DNA of 64,000 nucleotides, taken from the NCBI GenBank assembly GCA_963989385.1, contig OZ022503.1, positions 65,632,123 to 65,696,122 on the forward strand. Direction: 5' to 3'. The position numbers and the translations under genes are program-made. Shown in pieces: positions 55,811 to 64,000 of this stretch (its first letter is position 1; every line of letters starts with the position of its first letter). The DNA is from Ctena decussata (Eukaryota > Mollusca > Bivalvia > Lucinida > Lucinidae). The notes under the pieces were generated by a model. The model saw only the letters and a list, made by a program, of their open reading frames with translations. It ran no database searches and was not told the origin of the DNA.

Positions 55811-56859
55811 CTCAGAGGCAATAAAAAGTATTCAGGTTTTTATTTTGAATACTCACACCGGGTAGGCGGCAATCGAAAACGTCTTTAACAATCGATTAAC
55901 ACGGATCAAAAACAGCGTTTTCGTTTGCATTCTAACTGTTTTTGATCCGCGTTCGTCGACTGCACGAGCGTTTTCGATTGCCGCCTACCCGGTGTGATAC
56001 TGGGCCTCGTGTAAATGGCTGCGTGGACATATTAATAAAGTCATTTTGGCAAACATCTAGCTCTGTAAAACACAAACGCAAATTGTTTTGCAGTCATAAA
56101 TAATGGAGTTATGTCCCTGAATTCAAAATCAGTAGTTCCAATCAAAACTCGCTTTGCACGTGGCAGATGGTATTTTGCACTTCATGAACATCTAGCACTA
56201 ATTTCGGGATGAAACCACACCTTCATTTAATCTGAAATTCCCACCAAACTTCTTCAACCATAGAAAGAAATGCTACATGTCTCAAATCATCTCCCTTTGA
56301 ATCAAAATTATAGGGAATTAAATGTTTCTCTATCTTACCTGGAGTTAGAAGTTTTCACTTGAAATTTTCGGAAAATTGTTTTTTTGCTTCTTGCTTTTGT
56401 GCACACTTAGAAAGAACTTCACAGACTTGTTTATTTGAAAGAAATTGCAAATAAACTTCCCGTAAGAACTCAATGCCTATTCAGTGCATGTTACCAGAAG
56501 ATGCCAAAAACATTATTTCATGGTACAAAAATTTGATACTTTAAACCGATTCTGAGTGTGCGACATATCCTTACAAACCTTTGATCCTTTTTTAAATATA
56601 ATGTATAAAATGCATAAAATCAAGCTCTATTGTCCAAAGTGAATGTTTAAAGGGGAGCTACTCCAGCGACAATGCCGACCCAGACCCCTGGCTTGTTCAA
56701 AACCATGTCATTTCCTTATCCTTTGACCGATTTTACTGAAAATTTTCGCAAATTGTGCAAAATGATTGTTTTTATCTAGTCCAAGGTATTATACAGATCT
56801 GTAGACATCTGTAGCAAAATCGAGACTGCATTACCTGTATACTTTCTTTTGCCTCTGAG
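55811..56859. mobile_element. MITE of ~1.05 kb inserted in the minisatellite, TATA duplication
   Basis: The left end is CTCAGAGGCAATAAAAAGTA followed by TTCAGGT. The right end is the complement of CTCAGAGGCAAAAGAAAGTA followed by TACAGGT. TATA flanks it at 55807-55810 and 56860-56863. The interior has no coding frame but holds a second palindrome (55853-55997). TA/TATA target use would fit Tc1/mariner-like elements, but the ends are not a family I recognise. Confidence 0.8.
55853..55997. mobile_element. Palindromic element nested within the 1.05-kb MITE
   Basis: TCACACCGGGTAGGCGGCAA and the next nine bases are perfectly inverted at the right end (CCGCCTACCCGGTGTGA). A second paired block carries ACGGATCAAAAACAG and its complement. 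It begins 42 bp inside the host MITE. Confidence 0.75.
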
Positions 56860-57299
56860 TATATATTGTATTATGAGAAAATAAAGTTGATGTTATTAAT
56901 ACACACATTTTATTCTTTAAAAGTACATTGTACTTAGAAAGAATAATGTTTTGTTTTTCATAAACACACTCTATTCTCTACAAGTAATATGTGTTTTGAG
57001 AGACTAAAGTTGTTGCTGTAAGTACATACACTTTATTATCTAAAAGTACAATGCACTTGGACAGAAGAAAGTTGTTGTTGATACACATATTTTATTCTCT
57101 ACAAGTATAATGTACTTTGTTCTTATTAATAAAAACACTTTATACTATATATTGTATACTGTACATGAGAGAATAAAGGTGCTGTAAATACACATATCTT
57201 ATTCTTTAAAAGTACATTTTTCATTGAGAGAATAAAGGTTATAGTAGATAAACGTATTAAATTTCATTCGCAAAACATTCACATTTTACCCCCAAAAAA

Positions 57300-58290
57300 T
57301 TGATTTTTGACTGATTAAGACTCTTTTTCTAGATCATCACTTTTTAATCATTCATTCAACAGACTGCCTTATTAAAATTAAAAAATAACAGTATTGTTTT
57401 ATTCTGGCTTTCATCGCCAGATATTGTCAGGGTCACTGAAGAGGCTTGAATAGCCGAAACAATTAAGTATGGTTCATGTTACTTCTTTCGAATGTGTTCT
57501 CTGCTCTTGAAGGAACTCTCTAATATTTTAATTTGACATAACTGTAGCTGGTGTTGTGCCGTGTGGCGGCCGTAAAACGTCACCCCGTACATCATCCAAA
57601 GTGCTGATTATATTTTATTTTTGTCCTTTGAGTTCAGAGGATATATTCTGAGAAATCTGAAATTGTTTTTGATTGATTTAGACTCTTTTTCTAGATCATC
57701 GCTTTTTAATCATTTGGACTTCTTTCGATACTTATCTGTCATTCAACCGGCTGCCTTATTAAAATTAAGAAATTACAGTATTGTTCTACTCTGGCTTTCA
57801 TCGCTAGATATTGTCGGGGTCACTAAAGAGGCTTGAATGGCCGTAACTTCGAAGTATGACCCATGGTCCTTCTTTCGAATGTGTTTTCAGCTCTCGAAGG
57901 AACTCTTGAAGATTTTAATTTGACTCAACTGCAGCTGGTGTTGTGCCGTGTGACGGACTTCTCCCCACACATCATCCATAGTGGAGATTTTATTTTATTT
58001 TTGTCCTTTGAGATCAGAGGATATATTCTGAGAAATCTGAAATTGTTGACTGATTTAGACTCTTTTTCTAGATCATCGCTTTTTAATCATTTGGAATTGT
58101 TTCGACACTAATCAGTCATTCAACCGACTGCCTTATTAAAATTAAGAAATTACAGTATTGTTTTATTCTGGCTTTCATCGCCAGATATTGTCAGGGTCAC
58201 TGAAAAGGCTTGAATAGCCGAAACTTCGAAGTATGGCCCATGTTCCTTCTTTCAAATGTGTTCTCTGCTTTCGAAGGAACTCTGAAATTA
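57300..58290 (+). repeat. Three tandem ~370-bp units upstream of a reverse transcriptase
   Basis: GACTCTTTTTCTAGATCATC occurs at about 57318, 57681 and 58058. Each unit also has TTACAGTATTGTT, CTGGCTTTCATCGCTAGATA (or CGCCAG) and CGAAGGAACTCT. Tandem long repeats at the 5' side are typical of Penelope-like elements (pseudo-LTRs). Confidence 0.7.
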
Positions 58291-58429
58291 AGAGATTTTA
58301 ATCTTTTTTTCGACATCTACAGCGAGGTATCCGAGAATTTCATATAAAGTATGTTTTGGGTCCACAAGGCCGCAATCAACGTTGTAGTTGTTTGACGACG
58401 ATATTACATTAACACTTTAAACCAGGAGC

Positions 58430-59720
58430 TTGGCGGTACAAGGGCCTACAAAGAGGCACCTATGGAAGAGAGTTCTGTAGTTAAGCAACATTACAGCCAT
58501 TTATCCCTTAAGTTTCCTGTTAATGTTAAGGAACGCCAAGACAAACTTCCTACGATGTATTGGTTACCTAAGTTTCATAAAAACCGTATAAAGCAAGATT
58601 TATTGCCAATTCTAGTTCTTGTACTACTACTGAACTATTTAAATTATTAACTTCTTGCCTCACTGCTGTCAAAAATCATGTAAAAAGGTACTGTGAAAAA
58701 GTTTATGAAAGGTCTGGTTAAAATTTCTTTTGGTCTATTAAAAATTCTGGTGAAGTAATTAATAATTTGAAGATGAGAGGGTTTCGTGCGACCAGTTTGT
58801 CAACTTATAATTTCTCTACCCTCTCTACTACTTTGCCATATAATTTGATCAAGGAAAAAACTATTGAATTAATTGAGTGGACGATCCAAAGGGAAGGTTT
58901 GCCTTTCCTTCCTGTAACGAAAGAAACGCTTTCTTTACTTCTGAACACCAAAACCGATATAAACTTTAGTCATGTCAAAATATGTGTGAAGCCTTTACAT
59001 ATATTTTAGATAATATTTACATTAGACTTGTTACTAAGTTATACCGACAAATCGTTGGTATTGCGACGGGTATTAATTGTGCTCCTCTTGTAGCGGATTT
59101 GTTTTCATTCAGCTATGCAAGAGATTTCATGGCTTCTCTCCTAATGATAAACAATCTGAAATTATTGAGGCCTTCAATTCTACATCTAGACATCTAGATG
59201 ATCTTTTAAATATTGACAATCCTTACTTTGAGGACATGGTGAATAAAATTCGTCTACCAGAGCTGCAGTTAAACAAAGCTAATGCAGCCGATACGGAAGC
59301 CTGATTTTTGGATTTACATTTATCTATTGCAAAAGGATTTGTTTCAACCCAAATTTATGATAAGCGCAATGACTTTGATTTTGACATAGTGAATTTTCCA
59401 GTTTTTGATGGTGATGTTCCCCGTTCTACCTCTTATAGGGTTTACATTTCTGAACTTATTCGGTTTGCTAGAGTGAATAGTCATGTGACTGACTTCAATG
59501 CCCGTAATAAAATTTGGACTGCTAAGCTTCTCAAACAGGTCTATGATACCATAAACTTCGAAAAACTTTTTTTCAAAATTCTATCGCCGACACTATAAAT
59601 TGATTTCTAAATTGAAGGTCGGATTAAAAAGTATTTTGCAACAGGGCCTATTGGAACCAGAATCTTATGGTGACTTAGTTTATAAATTCAAAAAAAAAAT
59701 GTAGGTAACTCCGAATTTTC
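58430..59720 (+). pseudogene. Reverse transcriptase remnant, Penelope-like suspected
   Basis: Pieces of a reverse transcriptase lie in several frames and in the expected order. MYWLPKFHK is at about 58555. A palm segment with TSLSTYNFSTL follows at about 58790. YRQIVGIATGINCAPLVAD is at about 59041-59097. A catalytic-motif segment SRHLDDLLNIDNPYFE lies at about 59182-59232, where the residue before LDD is His rather than aromatic. DKRNDFDFDIVNFP is at about 59360. At least three frameshifts and in-frame stops (for example 59302-59304) break it, so it is inactive. The tandem 5' repeats favour a Penelope-like element, but no GIY-YIG endonuclease was recognised and another RT class cannot be excluded. 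Confidence 0.7.
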
Positions 59721-60530
59721 TGATCAGTTCAGAAAAATTGCCGTTCGTTACAAACGTACTTGATATAACATAAATGTAATGCTACAGTCTGCATGTTTAG
59801 TAGTTAACCCAATCATGGTTAATAACTTTGCTTCCCTCTTTAATGCAGGCCGGTTGGTTAGGTATCAGACTCAATGATGGGCCCGACATAAAGATACTTA
59901 GTTTAGTTGGTTGGGGCCGGAGTTTGCCTTGTCTGTTGCTTGGTTAATCGGGGTGTAACTGATGGCTTTTTTTTGCTCCGGTATTTCAGTGATGTTGTTT
60001 GACCACTCAGGGGTCTCCTGGTGTTGCAATATGTTATTTCCGGCGAGTCCTCATCTCTGATTCATTATAGGTCTTATACGTGATTTGTTTTGTTCCGATG
60101 ATGTTTCATAGATGGGTTGGGAATTTTTATGCGGACCAAGCAACTATCTAAATGTTTCGAACCAATGCAGAAGCATGCGCAGAGGGCGAGATATGGTACC
60201 AGTAAAACATGTTTAAGCTCTCCCCCCCCCCCCCCCCCCCCCCCGCCCAGTAATATTTTGCTGACCGTTCCTAGGCGGTAATTTCTGTTGTGGTTCCTTG
60301 ATGTTACATTGTGCTATGTCCGCTTGTCTATGTTCTTTGGCGGTTTGGTCACCTGTTTTGCTACCCAATTTGCCTTTTGTTTTGTTTTGTTTTGTAAGTT
60401 AAAAATAAAATGGATAAAATTAGATGTTGATGCTGTTTTTGATTAGGGTAGCTGAATGACCACCTGTTTGGGAAAGAGCTGCTCATTCGGTTTACCGGGT
60501 GTGTCTTTCGTGAACCTGTGTCAATTTTTC
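59721..60530 (+). mobile_element. 3' part of the Penelope-like retroelement
   Basis: This stretch follows the RT remnant and includes GGCCGGTTGGTTAGGTATCA, TTTTTTTGCTCCGGTATTTC and CCTGGTGTTGCAATATGTTA. It is matched by the fragment at 42180-43030. A poly-C run lies at about 60222-60244. Confidence 0.6.
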
Positions 60531-60863
60531 CGTGTGTGTGCACTTTTAGAGAATAAAGAGAGTGTATTACAACAAAGTATAAAGATAGGCAATGATCAGG
60601 AATTAATACAATCAAATCCCACATCCCGCTCTTAAAACCAATAGAGAAAGAATAAAATTGTTTCTGTACATGTACATTGTACATGTAAAATAATACATAA
60701 AACATAAGAAGTTTTAATTGCAAACGATTACTGATAATGGTAACCAGAATCTCGAGACTAGAAGAAAAAAAGGGAGACAACACATGCTAGCAGAACAGCG
60801 TAGCCTCCTACCGTATTTATTCGACGAAAAGACTGGGGTTTTCCGTTCCAAAATTGCCTATAT

Positions 60864-61008
60864 AGAAATGATTTTTTTTTTTTTGCGAATTTTATTGATG
60901 TGTAAACATCGGCGAATCACTCACAAACTGAATAAAGCCCGAAGGGCTTTGTGTTAATTTGTCAGCGTTTACACATTGATGAAATCCAGAAAAATAAAAA
61001 TCATTTCT
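60864..61008. repeat. Foldback element, 145 bp
   Basis: AGAAATGATTTT and AAAATCATTTCT form the ends. TTGATGTGTAAACATC and GTTTACACATTGATG pair further in, and the centre is AAAGCCCGAAGGGCTTT. Confidence 0.7.
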
Positions 61009-61074
61009 TATGATTTCAACTTGGTCATATCTATCCTAAAAATATGTCGGTTGTATTGGGAACCTTAACACAAG

Positions 61075-61477
61075 TGCCACGAGGCCGTGAATTGCTCACC
61101 TGAGTAAGGTCAAATGTCAAACTAGGGTTATCGACTGAACAAACCTGATAGTTTGAAGTTGTCAAAATATGCAATTTATTAGTTAAAGGTAAAAGATGAC
61201 CTTGACCGCTATTGCTAAAATGTTAATTTACTCATTTCTTTGACTGTATTAATGAACTTTTGCACCAAAACCTTCTACGAGTTCCAAGACTGTATGGTCG
61301 AAACAGAATACGGATTGAAAAAGAAATAGCGCTTATGAAAAATAGGTTATTGGAATTCGAAAGGCTATGGAGAAACTTTATTGACATATTTAAGTAAATA
61401 AGTAGACATAAAAATAAAATCAAAAAGTTGAAATCGGAAGTAATTAAAATTTCTTAATAATAGTATAGAAGGCAGCA

Positions 61478-61511
<34 letters not shown>

Positions 61512-62140
61512 TGGTACCCTGTCTATCTATCTATATACTATCTCATCTTTACAACCTCTTACTTTTTTCTGCTTATTTGTTTTTCTTTAGTTTTTGCTAC
61601 ATGTTGTGAAAAGTAATTTCATTATACTGTTAAAATGTACGTGTAATTGTGTTTCTCACATTAATGATTCAATATTGCTTATTGGTATATTGTTTTTTGT
61701 ATTGATGTATACACATAAAAATTATGTGAATTGCTTTGTATACCATGTGTCAATAAATAAAATAAATAATAAAAAAAGTTCCATGAACTCTAACATTTCA
61801 GCATTTTCCGATATAAAAGCACCAGCAAGCAAATTTGCCAAAGTCAACTCGAGGTCATCATTTGAACAGTCCTGGGCAAAAATCTTCAAAACTTTCCATG
61901 GAATCTTGTGCTCTAGCATTTTTCCTGGACCCGATTCCCATATCTGACCTTACCCTAAAAAGGACTAGGTCAATCCAAGGCCAAAATTTAAATTATCTCG
62001 GTAGGCTACATATAACGTTTCAAGACCATCGGTCATTTGGTTCTGGAGGAAACGAATTTTGAATGTTTTGCCATATATGGGTATGACGGTCATGTCGGCC
62101 ATGTGACCATGACGGTTTGAACAAATTATCGTTTTTCCAT
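61075..62140 (-). repeat. Minus-orientation copy of repeat E3, split by a LINE fragment
   Basis: On the minus strand, TACTCAGGTGAGCAATTCAC lies near 61100 and CCATATATGGCAAAACATTC near 62070, followed (minus-wise) by CCAGAACCAAATGACCGATG; these match the element at 21311. Between about 61206 and 61784 the match stops and other sequence is present. Confidence 0.65.
61206..61784 (+). mobile_element. 5'-truncated LINE-like fragment
   Basis: It ends GTGTCAATAAATAAAATAAA and an A-rich tail at about 61755-61780, like the 3' end of a non-LTR retrotransposon. A short frame near its start (ending about 61396) could be the last codons of an ORF2 but is too short to assign. A CT microsatellite lies at 61479-61505. 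Confidence 0.5.
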
Positions 62141-62652
62141 CAAAAAAGGATACAAGTTTTCCGGGTAGCATTCTGAAAAGTTATTTAGTACGTCAGAACT
62201 TTGGTTAAAGAATTTTGCATCCATAGAAGTGAGTTTCTTTGTCTGGCATTTGGATGGGCGAGCTAGAGTGGTGATATGATGCATTTAAAGAAAACTTAAC
62301 ATGTTTCAAATGAAATATATAAGTGTTAGACTTTTTTGAGCACATTATTGCATTGTGAAATGCATTTTAGACACTTCTGAGCTTTTAAACTGTAGATTTA
62401 CCAAAGTTTATACAAGATTATAATTTGTTTATTACAAAATTGTCTATAAATGAATAGTTCTGCACCATAAAACTTGTGCAGTCAAATACCTCGACCCTCT
62501 TTAAAAACTTGGCAAAATAATCAGAAATGCCATGTCTTTGTCAATCGAAAGTAAATGACTCTCAAAGTGGGAATGCGTTGCACTGTCGTCTACGGAAATA
62601 TAATTAGATGCTCCTTTAAATATTTTGAGTAGTGAACTATCTTTTCACCGTC
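62141..62652. other. Intergenic, nothing recognised
   Basis: AT-rich, with no motif of any gene family and no repeat shared with the rest of the window. Confidence 0.35.
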
Positions 62653-62741
62653 ATATCGTGGGCTTAGCGCAAAACTGTGGTTACTTTGAACGGTAAAAGA
62701 CCGTAAGATTTACCGCAGTGAAACGCTAAGCCCACAATATA
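62653..62741. repeat. Palindrome with GTGGGCTTAGCG arms
   Basis: ATATCGTGGGCTTAGCG at the left and CGCTAAGCCCACAATAT at the right. An inner pair, ACGGTAAAAGACCGT, lies at the centre. Confidence 0.7.
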
Positions 62742-64000
62742 TTAATTACCTGTATCATACCATCATTATCAGCTCTATCAATTTTTGAATCATTCATACT
62801 TTTACATATGTGTATTTATTTAGGGGATAATTGTCCTCACAAATGTGATTTGCATGATTTGGGGAGTTCATGTGTAATTATGATATGGTCGCATTGCCGT
62901 AAACCGAACTTTGCAACCATAAAAAGACAATTTTGCTCCGTAAATTGAAACCATAAATCGACAATTTACCACCCAAAATGACAACATTGTGTACAGTTAC
63001 CTCCATTCTAATCCACTTTTTCACATTTCCACCCTTCAAAGTATACTACTTTGAGCCCAAACGCTCAAAGTAGTACAAACGCTTTCAGAGAAGTAAAAAC
63101 AGACGTCAGCCGAAAGGAGCGAAGTTACGTAATGACGTTGGGTTTCCGACAGTATATTGCAGGATATACTGTTGCAAATGTTCGACGTTTTCCAACCAGA
63201 CGTCGCATTATATACGTTAGTGTATTAGAATAATTCATTACAGCAAACATATTCATGTGATCTTAGCACTCATTTTGTCATTCTTTTTATCTTACTTATT
63301 TGAAGTGTCTGTTATTTTATTACAAATATTATTCATTAAGCTGTCACACAAATTTATGAATTTATTAACTACATTGTATTTGTATTTGTTTGTATGTGTT
63401 TGTTTCGTATACATTATTGTTCTGTTCTGTATACATTATTGCAGGAAAAGTGTTTCATTAGTTCTACTAAAACGTCAAATATAAAGGGTTTTGTTGCAGT
63501 ATCTCGAATTCTTTACGTTAAAATTTAAAATCTAAAATAAGGAAAACAAATCGAAGCAAACCATTTCTAAATAAAAAGCATAATGATGAAGATAAAACAA
63601 AAGAAAACAAATAAACAAATGTACCTACTTAGAACAAAAGATCGAGTATAAAGCCATATATAACACAAAATAAATACATTTGTTCTGCTAGTTATGTACT
63701 TCTAGATCTGAAATGCTGGATCCAGCTGAGAGTCTTACTTCTCTTGTTGCTCTTTAATTGTCATCAAAGCTTACTTTACTTTAAATACAAACCAAAGTAA
63801 GGCTAATGGCTTTCTTTTACAGGTAACCGGAGTGACGATCAATAGGAGCCGCATCTCGTACAAGGTACCGCAAAAGTTCTAAAAACTGAGACATTGTAAC
63901 TAATTATTTATTTACTTATTTATCTATTTACGCAATTTCTTAAGAGGGTTACACATCTAGCTAAAATTAGCCATTCTAACAGGTGGCCCTATACAAAATA
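62742..64000. other. Intergenic to window end, one small hairpin
   Basis: A 12-bp perfect stem (TACTACTTTGAG / CTCAAAGTAGTA, 63044-63075) with an 8-nt loop was seen. The rest is AT-rich, with TTTA-type microsatellite near 63905-63930. No gene was recognised. Confidence 0.35.

Larger units (their letters stand above)
55625..57250. repeat. ~60-bp minisatellite, interrupted by a MITE at 55811-56859
   Basis: Units contain GAGAATAAAGTTGTTGTT, AATACACACATTTTATTCT and AAAGTACATTGTACTT. Three to four units lie left of the insertion (to 55810) and about six right of it (56860-57250). A stray unit precedes at 55428-55495 and another lies at 60545-60575. Within a unit, AGAATAAA and TTTATTCT are complementary. 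Confidence 0.75.

Noticed and set aside
60361..60783. 140-residue minus-strand ORF
   Set aside because: Covers the end of the retroelement 3' region and simple sequence; no domain.

Overview
This is a window of animal genomic DNA, AT-rich and intron-bearing, and most probably from a bivalve mollusc. Three things point that way. The host genes are of types that are expanded in bivalves: an HSPA12-like Hsp70, a TRIM/B-box protein with a beta-propeller, and an intronless orphan GPCR. The non-coding DNA is packed with short palindromic elements. Several elements carry tandem core repeats of about 165 bp, like the pearl/helentron-associated elements described from oysters. I cannot name the species from sequence alone.

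Layout. 1-3300: a MITE, a hairpin element and a minisatellite with a 64-bp period. 3307-18186 (+): a complete HSPA12-like gene, 10 coding exons, 595 residues, every junction phase-consistent; its introns are full of mobile elements. 18.2-29.6 kb: intergenic DNA made mainly of repeats (a tRNA-derived SINE with a clear target-site duplication, hairpin MITEs, and four pearl-like elements at 21.3-26.7 kb). 29694-35727 (+): a TRIM-type gene in four coding exons, 956 residues (RING-like half, B-box 1, B-box 2, coiled coil, long disordered linker, beta-propeller). 35.7-54.0 kb: no host gene recognised; inverted repeats, SINEs, a pair of oppositely oriented repeat copies, a LINE ORF1 remnant and a fragment of a reverse-transcribing element. 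54029-55261 (-): an intronless class A GPCR of 410 residues. 55.6-64 kb: a minisatellite split by a 1.05-kb MITE, a decayed Penelope-like retroelement with tandem 5' repeats, and a repeat split by a LINE fragment.

The three host genes show no sign of joint function. The most interesting part is the mobile DNA. At least five elements share a modular plan: a short hairpin at a TAT-pyrimidine-rich 5' end, tandem cores of about 165 bp, then a GGGGG box, a small stem-loop and CTAG before TT. Eight hairpin copies of about 240 bp, seven of them full length, form one family. One foldback family shares its outer ends but carries unrelated interiors. No CRISPR array, rRNA gene or functional tRNA gene was seen. 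All domain and family calls are from reading motifs by eye; no database search was run.
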